DNA from: a virus
Length of the DNA stretch: 64,000 nucleotides
Strand: one strand, 5' to 3'
Virus record (IMG/VR): IMGVR_UViG_3300032236_001631
Coordinates: 1 to 64,000 of that record
Both the position numbers and the translations under genes were made by a program. Every line of letters starts with the position of its first letter. Within the stretch, counting starts at the first letter, position 1. Positions 19,355-29,100 of this stretch are shown here, one piece after another. The notes under the pieces are model-generated. The model was not told the origin of the DNA and searched no databases. It saw only the letters and a list, made by a program, of their open reading frames with translations.

Positions 19355-20104
19355 TCACTTATGTAAAAAAGCAAATGGACACTTCTTTACTTCTCCTTGC
19401 TCATATTTCTTAGGTGAACGGAAAAACCTTTTATATCTGTCAAAGAAAACAGTATGTGCCTTTTCCCATTGAGTCTTGAAGAATCCTGTATCATAAGAGA
19501 ATTCAGATTTAAAATCAGATCTCTTGAATGGAATTACTTGAATCAAAGGAGTTCCCTTTTCAATAAGACCTTCAAAGTTTTTCTTGAGAAAGAATGGAAA
19601 GTTTACAAACGTAGGATGTTTGTCAGTATCAACAATTGCAGGAAGACACTTGAAGGGAAGATCATCAGAATGAAGCGGATGAGTAAATAAACAAGACCAT
19701 CCTTTAGGTGTCTTAACAATCCAAGGATTGATCCATTTAAATACTGTTGGATAGTATCCTTCTGGAATAGGATATGTTTGAATTTGTTCTTGATTCTGTA
19801 TATCTACTACTTTAATAGTATCCCAAGACCATCTGATATTGATATCATCAGCCCCTTTGTTTTCTACCCATACATCTGAATGTAAAGGAATGTGATAACC
19901 AGCAGTTATAGAATCAAATACTGGCATACATTTTTTGATGGTAGAAGTAGGATCACTATATTCATCTACTCCTTTCCTTCCACCAATATAAGAAGGAGTA
20001 TTACTAATCCACTCAGGAAGTTTTTGAATAGCTGGATAAGGTTTCTCCAAAACCTCTAACATTTCTTTTGTATCAGCTATAAACTGTATCTTTGACTTAC
20101 TCAT
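19355..20104 (-). CDS. DUF6065-like phage protein
   Basis: A 249-residue protein. The sequence blocks IKKCMPVFDSITAGYHIPLH, SCLFTHPLHSDDLPFKCLPA, VDTDKHPTFVNFPFF and GTPLIQVIPFKR match a protein family widespread in T4-like marine phages and without known function (DUF6065 as I recall it). Regular beta segments suggest a double-stranded beta-helix. The start at 20104 is set by the promoter; a TTG at 20122 lies in the promoter and is rejected. Confidence 0.75.
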   Translation of the reverse strand: MSKSKIQFIADTKEMLEVLEKPYPAIQKLPEWISNTPSYIGGRKGVDEYSDPTSTIKKCMPVFDSITAGYHIPLHSDVWVENKGADDINIRWSWDTIKVVDIQNQEQIQTYPIPEGYYPTVFKWINPWIVKTPKGWSCLFTHPLHSDDLPFKCLPAIVDTDKHPTFVNFPFFLKKNFEGLIEKGTPLIQVIPFKRSDFKSEFSYDTGFFKTQWEKAHTVFFDRYKRFFRSPKKYEQGEVKKCPFAFLHK

Positions 20105-20138
20105 GCCATAACTATAACCCAAAAACCATAGATGTCAA
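20104..20138 (-). promoter_or_regulatory. early-type promoter
   Basis: TTGACA (20133-20138), 16-bp spacer, TATAGT (20111-20116). The predicted +1 is the A of the ATG at 20104. The TGA in TTGACA is the stop of the gene at 20135-20326. Confidence 0.75.
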
Positions 20139-20326
20139 TCTATTTTTGAGATGAGTTCTGCAAGTTTCAGTAATTTCTTCTGTATTTCCTTTATCTGTTT
20201 CTTGTGTTTTGAACTAAAAATAGGTATCTTAACAGGAATAGGAACGACTCTTGGAATACTTCTAACAACATTAGAAGTAACTCCCATAGGAACATTTGAA
20301 ATGTAATCTGAGGAAAAAGTATCCAT
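20135..20326 (-). CDS. hypothetical small protein
   Basis: A 63-residue protein: a Val/Pro/Ile-rich N-terminal half (SIPRVVPIPVKIPIFSSKHK) and a basic helix at the C-terminus (KQIKEIQKKLLKLAELISKI). It is the last minus-strand gene before the plus-strand virion block. Function unknown. Confidence 0.55.
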   Translation of the reverse strand: MDTFSSDYISNVPMGVTSNVVRSIPRVVPIPVKIPIFSSKHKKQIKEIQKKLLKLAELISKID

Positions 20327-20357
20327 CTTTTATTTACTTACTGTATTAAGTATAATT

Positions 20358-20522
20358 GTGGCAAACAATATCACAACTTTAAATTCTTACACAAGAGGAG
20401 CTTCTAATATAAGAGGCAGTTTTCTTATTTCTACTAATGATCCTAATGATTGTTATACAGGAGGAGTTACTATTACAGAAAATACTGATGAGTTTATTTC
20501 AGAAGATCTTCCTTTGGATTAA
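20358..20522 (+). CDS. 54-residue probable virion protein, GTG start
   Basis: Reads (V/M)ANNITTLNSYTRGASNIRGS, then FLISTNDPNDCYTGGVTITE and an acidic end. The only usable start is GTG at 20358. TATAAT stands one base before it, which is too close for a leader. The stop TAA is the start of the late promoter TAAATA of the next gene. Position and composition suggest a small structural protein. Confidence 0.6.
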   Translation: MANNITTLNSYTRGASNIRGSFLISTNDPNDCYTGGVTITENTDEFISEDLPLD

Positions 20523-20532
20523 ATATTACTAA
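20518..20532 (+). promoter_or_regulatory. late promoter, TAAATA
   Basis: ATTAAATA (20518-20525), T4-late-like. Counting as for a -10 box, the predicted start is about 3 nt before the ATG at 20535. Confidence 0.6.
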
Positions 20533-20534
20533 GC

Positions 20535-23500
20535 ATGTCTGCACCTTTAACTACAGTTTCACCTCTGACCTATCCTACATGGTTAAAATATCAAGGTAAT
20601 CTAAAGCCTGATACTGCTCCAGAATTGTATACTGAATATCTACATGAATGGTACAGAAACAATACTCTTTTAACTTCTAATAATAGTAATGCTATTAAAG
20701 AGAACTACATACAACTTTTAAAGGATCTAAGTTTTTTATTTGGTACACAGGAAAAAGATCTTTTCCTAGCTGATCTTGATTATACAAACGATGAAGAGCT
20801 TATTTTTGCTATTCCTTATTTTGTAAAGAAACTTAAAGAAATCTCCAAAGTATTATCAAATAAGAGAGAAGCGGTAAAAAATGCAAAATTAAGATATAAT
20901 CTGATTGGTTCTAATCATGGTTTAGAAACTCTTTTGTATGAATATATCCTAAAAGGATTTACCAAAGATGAAAATTATATTACTCAGGTTCCTATATCTT
21001 CTCTTTCAAACTTCTTTCCTAATCTTTCTTCGGTTAATGGAAACTTTTTTGTAGAATTAGAAGAACTGCATGATTCTCAAACCTATCATGATTCTGATCC
21101 ATCTGTTTCTATTAATGAGTATGTTGATGTGACTCAGTTAGAGAATGAAATTCCTTTTGAAGGTTTATCTGAAGATGAAATACTAGGAATCATTTCAACT
21201 CGTTATCTTTCAAGAATTGCTGATACTCCACTTTCAAGACTTTTTAATCAATATCTTCTTGAAGTTCCTACTCTTTCCACAGCTGCTCTTTCTAATAAAG
21301 TTAATGGGTTGGTATATAATCAAATTGCAGCTAACCAAAAATATCTTGGTGAAACTGTTTACGGTTTAACAGCAATAAGAACAAGTGAGATAAACACTCC
21401 TGATTATATTTTAAATCTTAGTTTTGAACAGGGTAATAATTGGTTTTATTGGCCCTCTGGTGACAAGATAGTTGATGATTCAAAATTTAATAATATTTTT
21501 TCACCTATTGCTATTAATGATACAAATTTTGTAGCTTCTAGTGCAACAGGAGGAAGTGATTATACAAACTCTGATTTATTATTTTCTGATAAAACAGGTA
21601 TAGTCGAAGGTGCTTGGCTAAGAGGTCCGAGAACTCAATATAGTTCTGATGTGATGAATCTTACCATCAAACCTAATATCACCAGAGATTTTATATTTCC
21701 GTATCCGGGTTTTAGTTTAACTTCAAAAGGAACTCTTTGGAATGGATATTCATTAAATGATAGTGATTATTTTTTATATGAAAAATTATTACCAGAACAA
21801 AGAAAAACAATATTAACAAAATATTATACAGAAACACTTCCAAGTTCAGCATCGCTTCCTATCTACATTAATGATACATCATTAATATATAATGGGGCAT
21901 ATGCTGATAAATTCTCTGATACTGCTGATACAATTACCAAGAAACTCACATATAAAGGAATAAACACTATTTATAGTGATTCCCTTTCTGGTTCTATAGA
22001 ACAGACATATCTTTATAAGTTTGATAAAACAGATTTTCCTATTTCAAAAGGAGTCAATGATATTATATGGCCCTTAGATGTTTTCGATTCTACTCAGAAC
22101 ATTCCAATTACCGTTCTTAGTGATACTTGTATACCAGTAAAATTAAGTGAAATTGATATTCCTAATACAATGGCTGGTGCTGTAGCTGGTGCTAATTTTG
22201 GTGATGCTGATATAATTTATAAACTTAATACAAGAACAGATGATCCCATTGAGGCTGCATGGTTGGGTGCTGGTTTTGTTCATAGTCTTGATCTCACATC
22301 AAAGATTGATATTTATAACACACCTGCTGTTAATTGTGCTACCTATGTGGATGGTATCATACAAGGAGCACTCTCAATAAAAATAGATCCAAGACAAAAG
22401 ATTTCATTTGTATGGATGGATGAAGATACTTTTGCTGATGAAGTATTCTTCTATAGACAACATTCTGTTGATTGTCCTTATCTCAAGGAGTCTCCGCATA
22501 ACTACTATAAAAATCAAGACTATCAGAATCCAAATCCTATAAATAAACAACAAGGTTGGACAAAATGTAGATGTAAATCAATTCATTATTCTCCTATTGG
22601 ACATTCAGGTTCAAAGGTTACAGATTACAATAAGATGGCAGATTATTTATTTGCTGATCCTCAATGCTTGGGAGTGGATTTTGCATTTAATACATGGACT
22701 GATACTCGTGGATTTAATTACACAAATAGTCCACAGTTCTCTTTCTATCAGTTAGATGAACAAGAAGGTGATAATCAGGTAGGATGGGGAACAGGTAAAT
22801 GGAAAACACCTACAGGTGATTCAATGATTCTTAAGACAGGAAGAGTCTATACCTATTATCGTACTTCATTTAGAAGTGATTATATTACATCATCCGATAA
22901 CACAAGTCCTTATCTTATAGTAAACTATCCTTATAAAAATATAAAAGGATTATATTCTAATACAGCTTCCAATCAATATGATATTTCCATTATCATTGAT
23001 AAGAGTCGTTCTGAAAATAGAAATATAGATCAAACATTAGAATTGGTAAAGTCATTTGCCAATAATTTAATCAATAGTAACATTGATACACAAATATCTA
23101 TCATATCATTCAACAAAAATGCAACCGTAGCATCTTATCTGACTCATGATATAAATGCCATCAACTATAATATTGATAGTATTACTGTTGATACCACATA
23201 TCCAGAATATAAAACAGACATCTATTCAGCTTTAAAAATTTCTCAGAGTGTATTGGACACTACTATTATTGATAATAATCAAGCAACAAGTTTCTATGAA
23301 CTTTGTAATTCTCTAAATGCAACAATAAAAAAAACAGGCACATTTAATATAACAAGAAACATCCCTAGAAGTAATGCTAAAAAGGTTATAATTCTTTTAA
23401 GTGATGGGTATGAAACATTAAATGTTGGAAATGCTGTTCCTTATGCACAGACATTAAAAGATGCTGGAAAATATATATATGCAATTGATATCGGACCTAA

Positions 23501-25055
23501 TTCAAGTTATGACGATACAATGGAACAGATAGCAAGTAATAAAGGATATTTCAATTTACAAAAATATCTCACACAGGGAGATGGTAATATTAATAACTTT
23601 ATACAGTATATTCTTTCAGTATTCAGTGAAAACAAACTTTCTGTTGTTCCTAGATGGTATAAGGCAATTAGAGATACTTCTGGTAATTGGATAACAACAA
23701 CCGATATCTCTGACATGGAACTTTTACCGGGTGATTACATTACATATGTCCACAGAGAACAGGCAACATATAGCAGTAATAATAGCATTTCATTCTCAAC
23801 ACCTTCTATATCATTCACGGTTAATATAAAGTTAAACGGATGGAATTATAAAACAAACAGTTTTTCTTTAACTTCTATCGGAAGTATTTATGGGGCAAAG
23901 CCTTTCTGGGGAAAGAGCTATGTGACTCCTGAAGAAAATTATGATCAGCATTTTGATAAACAGGTAATATCATTCGGAGGACAAGTAAGATTCATTGATG
24001 GATATCTTCCTGTTCACCAGCCAGAAATATCTCCGATGGTTTTAAATAATGGAAATCTATTAAGTTACACAAGAAATGGAGACAATAATCTTATATGGAA
24101 TCAACCTCTTTCATTTGGTGTAAATCTTTCTTCTTATCAATGGAATAAAATTGTCTTTTATAAAGATTATTCAAATCTACAAGATATGTTTAGAAGTGGA
24201 AACAATTTAGATTTAATTGGTTATAGTTCTAATGAAGCAAGTGATATAATGTTAGAAAGCTATTCTGCTTTTACTCCTTCCAAGTATAACTACTTCGCTC
24301 GTAATGCTTTTAATTATATACAAAATCTTTATTATAAAAGTAAATGCTTAACAAGCTTTGTACAGTTTAGTACTGGTGTTGCAGTTGAGGCAGTTCACCC
24401 ATATGCAAACCTTGATAATGTTCACTATCCAACCGTAGCTACTGTTTCCTTTCCTTCGCTTGCCAAGTCTGATAAGGAAATAGGTGAATATATGTTACCT
24501 GAAAAATTAGGTGTATCATATTGGAGAGGTCGTGGATATACTATTAATGTAAGCGGAGATACATTAACATTCATTGATGGTATTAGTGCCGAGAGATTAT
24601 TCCTTAATACTAATAAGTTTGGTCCTCGTCAAAGAGGATTAACAAAGAACGATCAATATTCTCCTGTAGTTATTGATAATATTGATAATAGATGGATGAT
24701 GGAATCCTATAGTTCATCAAATGCAGCAGGAAGAGTTACTGACACATTAAATAATCAAAAATTTACTCCATATCAATCAAAATATGAAATAACAAAAAAG
24801 AATACTCTTGGTTTATCAAGGCAAAATGATGATTTTGATTTTTGGAATTTTCCAATTCCCGGTACTTGGAATAAACCAGAAAAATATCCTGTAACATTTA
24901 GACAAGAATTATTAACTTCTTCTTATGAAAACAGAAAGAAAGAATTACTTGTAGATAAAGGTAATATGGTGGATTGGAAAAATGATATTTTTGGAAATAA
25001 TTATGGGCTATTCAAATCTCAATATACATTAAATAAATTCTTAAGTGGTATATGA
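20535..25055 (+). CDS. giant virion protein with von Willebrand A domain
   Basis: A 1506-residue protein. Residues about 815-1030 form a von Willebrand factor A domain: [15 protein letters not shown] carries the metal-site DxSx[13 protein letters not shown] supplies a further Thr/Asp, and [14 protein letters not shown] is the third strand. The metal site appears intact. The N-terminal 800 residues are beta-rich and partly Asn/Ser/Tyr-rich. Such domains mediate metal-dependent adhesion, which suggests a tail or adsorption component, but I cannot name a T4 counterpart. It overlaps the next gene as ATGA. Confidence 0.75.
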   Translation: MSAPLTTVSPLTYPTWLKYQGNLKPDTAPELYTEYLHEWYRNNTLLTSNNSNAIKENYIQLLKDLSFLFGTQEKDLFLADLDYTNDEELIFAIPYFVKKLKEISKVLSNKREAVKNAKLRYNLIGSNHGLETLLYEYILKGFTKDENYITQVPISSLSNFFPNLSSVNGNFFVELEELHDSQTYHDSDPSVSINEYVDVTQLENEIPFEGLSEDEILGIISTRYLSRIADTPLSRLFNQYLLEVPTLSTAALSNKVNGLVYNQIAANQKYLGETVYGLTAIRTSEINTPDYILNLSFEQGNNWFYWPSGDKIVDDSKFNNIFSPIAINDTNFVASSATGGSDYTNSDLLFSDKTGIVEGAWLRGPRTQYSSDVMNLTIKPNITRDFIFPYPGFSLTSKGTLWNGYSLNDSDYFLYEKLLPEQRKTILTKYYTETLPSSASLPIYINDTSLIYNGAYADKFSDTADTITKKLTYKGINTIYSDSLSGSIEQTYLYKFDKTDFPISKGVNDIIWPLDVFDSTQNIPITVLSDTCIPVKLSEIDIPNTMAGAVAGANFGDADIIYKLNTRTDDPIEAAWLGAGFVHSLDLTSKIDIYNTPAVNCATYVDGIIQGALSIKIDPRQKISFVWMDEDTFADEVFFYRQHSVDCPYLKESPHNYYKNQDYQNPNPINKQQGWTKCRCKSIHYSPIGHSGSKVTDYNKMADYLFADPQCLGVDFAFNTWTDTRGFNYTNSPQFSFYQLDEQEGDNQVGWGTGKWKTPTGDSMILKTGRVYTYYRTSFRSDYITSSDNTSPYLIVNYPYKNIKGLYSNTASNQYDISIIIDKSRSENRNIDQTLELVKSFANNLINSNIDTQISIISFNKNATVASYLTHDINAINYNIDSITVDTTYPEYKTDIYSALKISQSVLDTTIIDNNQATSFYELCNSLNATIKKTGTFNITRNIPRSNAKKVIILLSDGYETLNVGNAVPYAQTLKDAGKYIYAIDIGPNSSYDDTMEQIASNKGYFNLQKYLTQGDGNINNFIQYILSVFSENKLSVVPRWYKAIRDTSGNWITTTDISDMELLPGDYITYVHREQATYSSNNSISFSTPSISFTVNIKLNGWNYKTNSFSLTSIGSIYGAKPFWGKSYVTPEENYDQHFDKQVISFGGQVRFIDGYLPVHQPEISPMVLNNGNLLSYTRNGDNNLIWNQPLSFGVNLSSYQWNKIVFYKDYSNLQDMFRSGNNLDLIGYSSNEASDIMLESYSAFTPSKYNYFARNAFNYIQNLYYKSKCLTSFVQFSTGVAVEAVHPYANLDNVHYPTVATVSFPSLAKSDKEIGEYMLPEKLGVSYWRGRGYTINVSGDTLTFIDGISAERLFLNTNKFGPRQRGLTKNDQYSPVVIDNIDNRWMMESYSSSNAAGRVTDTLNNQKFTPYQSKYEITKKNTLGLSRQNDDFDFWNFPIPGTWNKPEKYPVTFRQELLTSSYENRKKELLVDKGNMVDWKNDIFGNNYGLFKSQYTLNKFLSGI

Positions 25056-26110
25056 AAATAATAGAAATACCTTTAGAAATAACCTGTGATTGTACTCCTG
25101 TTCCTACTCCAACAGGAACTCCTAGACCTACGCCTACACCTACACCTGTACCAACTCCTACACCTACCCATACTCCAACTCCTACTCCAACTCCTACACC
25201 TACTCCGACACCAACTCCAACACCTACTCCAACGCCAACGCCAACGGTAAGACCTACTGTTACTCCAACTCCTACACCAACTCCTACATTACCTCCAACT
25301 CCTACACCAACTCCTACACCAACTCCTACATTACCTCCATTACCTTCATTACCTCCTATATATCCACCATATAATCCTCCTAAATATCCAAAACAAAAAG
25401 TTGTTCCATCTCCTCCTTCTCCTCCTCCTCCTATAATTGGTGTTAATTCGTGTTATATAGGATTTGGAGCATCTACAGGTGCATATAATTCTGAACAATG
25501 GGTTCATGATTTTATTTTTACTAATAACTATCAAACAATTAGATTGAGTGATATTGTTAATAATCCTGCTATTGTAGGAAATGCTATAATAGAAAATGGT
25601 CAGATAAGATTGACACCACCAGTATATGCACAAGCAGGAAATGTATATTATGATATTCCTGCATATGTTACGGATATAAATAATAACTATATAGATTTTT
25701 CTGTATATATGAAGATGTCTATGGGTGGTACAACATCAGGACAACATGCTGATGGTCTTGGTTTTATAATGCAAAGTAATACTACTGATTTTGGTGGAGG
25801 TGGTGGTGGAATTGGTTATGGTGGAATTCCTAATAGTATTGGTATCATGTGTGATAATTACCAAAACGAGTTTGATCCAAATAATAATCACATGGAACTT
25901 GATGTAAATGGTGTTGTTGAAAACTCTTTAATAACAGCCACACCTTCATTCGAAATGTGGCAACCAGATCCCTATGTTTATAGATATATTTGGATAGATT
26001 ATAAAAATGGAATATTTTATATCTATATTTCAGAAAGTAATTCAAAACCATTAACACCTCTTATAACATATGAATTGGATATAAGAAATTATCTAATTCT
26101 TAATAACTAA
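25052..26110 (+). CDS. Pro-Thr linker plus L-type lectin domain
   Basis: A 352-residue protein. Residues about 11-115 are almost pure (PT)n with some Pro/Leu, a stiff extended linker; a poly-Pro segment follows. Residues about 131-345 match bacterial L-type (legume-like) lectins: [34 protein letters not shown] and MELDVNG. These domains bind glycans with metal ions. The likely role is carbohydrate recognition at the virion surface, with the linker as a stalk. The start overlaps the stop of the vWA gene (ATGA), so the two are probably made together. Confidence 0.82.
   Translation: MKIIEIPLEITCDCTPVPTPTGTPRPTPTPTPVPTPTPTHTPTPTPTPTPTPTPTPTPTPTPTPTVRPTVTPTPTPTPTLPPTPTPTPTPTPTLPPLPSLPPIYPPYNPPKYPKQKVVPSPPSPPPPIIGVNSCYIGFGASTGAYNSEQWVHDFIFTNNYQTIRLSDIVNNPAIVGNAIIENGQIRLTPPVYAQAGNVYYDIPAYVTDINNNYIDFSVYMKMSMGGTTSGQHADGLGFIMQSNTTDFGGGGGGIGYGGIPNSIGIMCDNYQNEFDPNNNHMELDVNGVVENSLITATPSFEMWQPDPYVYRYIWIDYKNGIFYIYISESNSKPLTPLITYELDIRNYLILNN
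25120..25345 (+). repeat. CCTACA/CCAACT tandem repeat encoding (PT)n
   Basis: Six-base units encoding Pro-Thr (cctaca, ccaact, ccgaca and so on) run with few interruptions. Third codon positions vary, so selection on the protein and not only slippage seems to maintain it. Confidence 0.85.
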
Positions 26111-26134
26111 GATATTACTTTTTTAGGCTCTTTT

Positions 26135-26149
26135 ACTAAATATTAGAGT
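26135..26149 (+). promoter_or_regulatory. late promoter, TAAATA
   Basis: ACTAAATA (26135-26142). Predicted start about 4 nt before the ATG at 26153. Confidence 0.6.
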
Positions 26150-26152
26150 AAC

Positions 26153-29100
26153 ATGGCATCAACTCAGGCATATTTCATAAACGAAGTAGGTACTTGGCCC
26201 AATGAAGTCTATAAAATAGCTTTATCTGGTCAATTAATCAATCCTGATTTAAATTATTTACCAGCCGAAAACTTTTTTCGTTTTTATAAAGATTCTACAC
26301 TGCCTATAAACTATCTATCAAAATATGATTATCTTGCTACAAGACCTTCATTCGATGCACAAGGATTGGTACAGATAGATACATATAGTAATTCCTTATT
26401 GGTTTGGAATGTTAGTGCAGAAAGAAGATCATTCAATATTGGAAATATTTTCAATTCTCTTAATATTGATGTAAAACCGGGTGTTCCTGCTGACCAGAAG
26501 TTTTATTCTTATCTTCTATATCCAAAAAGACTTTTTTTAAAACCAACAGGTATTCCTACTCTTGTTGGTGGTAATTGGGTTTTAAATACTCAAACAGTAT
26601 TATTAGATACTAATACTTCTTATTTTTATTCTTCTGCTGTAGATACTGATGTTGCATATGCACACTTAAATTATCTTAAAACCCAACCATCAACAACTTC
26701 CATACCTTCAAACTCTAATTTCTCACTTGTTTATAACATTTCTGCAACTCGTACTAGAGCAGATTTACCATTAATAAACTTTACCAATACATATAATCCA
26801 GTTTATTATTCAACTGTTTTAGAAAACGTTCCAGTAGGAATTACTGATAAATGCAGAATCAGACCCAATTCTACCTATATATCATATGCTGTAAATTTTT
26901 ATGCTAATGATGAAAATAAAAATACAATTTTAGGAAATCTTGGTCAGATAAGACCTGATACTATTAATACAACTCTTCCAACAATTAAATCTTCTTATAT
27001 AATGAATTACGATCCTAATGGATCTAATCCTAATCTACAAGCTTTCCAGCTTTTACAGATTAAGAATGATGGAGATAAGAATATAGATCTTAGTGATGCA
27101 AGATATTGTGTATTAAGTGGTGTATTTGATCTGTCCACAAGTAACTTTACCTACTATAGTGATAACTATCAATCTTCCAATGGTTCTATAGTAAACGTAG
27201 TAACTGGTATACCTGATACATATATTGGAGTAAGCTATATAGCAGACTGTCCTACCATGCAGTTTTCTCAAGAGAGATGGCAAGATACTGTTATTTCTGT
27301 AGAAACACAATTAGGTACTCCTATCAGTACAACATCAATACCTGCAAGTATTAACTGGACTACAAAATACCCACCTCATTATTATTCTTATAAGGTATCT
27401 CTTTCTGGATCAGCAGAAAGTACTTACAATACATTGAGTTCATTGATGGAAACATCAAATCTTACTTGGTATCTATATTCATCAGCTGTATCTGCTGGAT
27501 ATACTTCAAGTAACTATACAACTTCTATAGCACTATCTTCATTTATAACATCTGACTATAACTTTGTAAGTTATGATCTTTTTAATGGAGCAAATAAAGA
27601 CTATATTAAGTTTACTCCTTTAGTAAAATCAAATACAATATTTCTTTCTTCTCTATATTGTTATTACGGAAAAGATTTAAATAATTCTTATTCATTGATA
27701 GATACACCTTGGATTCCTGCTTCTGCTGCAAATAACTTCATTATTACATATCCTGTAGTTACTCATGGTGAGTTAAATTTCTCAATTAGACCCACTCTTT
27801 GTTCTATAGCTGGTTATCTTGATGCATATCAAGCAACGCAAATAAACTTGGCAATAGGACAAGCTCCTGTAAATATTGGTCAACCAATCTTTATATCAAA
27901 GATAATGGAAGTAGAAGATTATATAGAAGTAGATTCTTCTTTCTTAATATCTGCAAGTTCTTGGCCCACAAGAGATTTAACAAATTCCTATGTTTCTTGG
28001 TTTTTTACACCAACAAGTACATTTGTAAGCATCAATGCAGTTGATTCTAATGGAATTTATCTACAGCAAATTCCTGCATTTAGTGCTGTTCCTTTTAATT
28101 CTAATACATGGGCAGTAGTTGTTTCTGGATATGGTCCGCAGACAACAGTAATCAATCTTTCATCACAGAAATATAATGAAGTGACAAATCTTACTTCAAA
28201 TTCTTCGTTGTTTAATTATTTCACCGAAGGAAAACTTTTAGTAGGATCTCCTCTTGGTCTTAACAATTATAATCCTACAAGAACAATTTATCTAACCGCT
28301 GGTGTTCCTTATAAAGGAAGACAGTATAATCTTCCAAACAATACACAAGTTAGTTGGATTTGGTCTTATAATAATGATATAAATTATGAAACAATTCCTG
28401 TCAGTGCTTATTTCTTACCAACACTAAGTTCATATCCATACGGTTATGATTTAGACAGTTCTCTTTTAAGTTCTGTTACAATTAATGTAATTCCTCCCTT
28501 TAAGGCTGATACTCCACAAGTTAATAATGTTAATACAACAATTTCTATTGATACACAAGATGGATTAATACAAGGAAATTATAATTTTTATGTTGATGAT
28601 TTTCCAGATCCTTCTATTTTTAATACAGACTTTGCTGCTTACTATACTGCCTTCCAAGATGTTTCTGCACAAATTCTTAGTACAAGAGATGGTAAAAATG
28701 TAATAACAAGACCAAACGATGGAACTAATAATTTTACATTCTCTGCATTAGGAGATGTTATTCCTAATATTACAAATGCTACTATAGTTTGGAATTTATC
28801 AAGTGATAGTGGATATAACATTCAAAGCTATTCATTAAATCCAATAAATTTTACAACATCAAATGTATCAAAAACATTAGTTACATTAAGTGCTTTAAGT
28901 GCTGTTGTTCCCGGTTGGACAAGTGCTCATAATGTACAATCAAATGTTATTGTTTATGTCTTAGATTCAGTAACATTCTACACTCCTTTGGATTTCTTAT
29001 CAATACCTGAGTTCTTCTGGATTGATGGAAGAAACCTAATCATCAGTAATCAGACAAATTATACATTACTTTCTGTTAACACAGCATTTGAAAATAAAAC

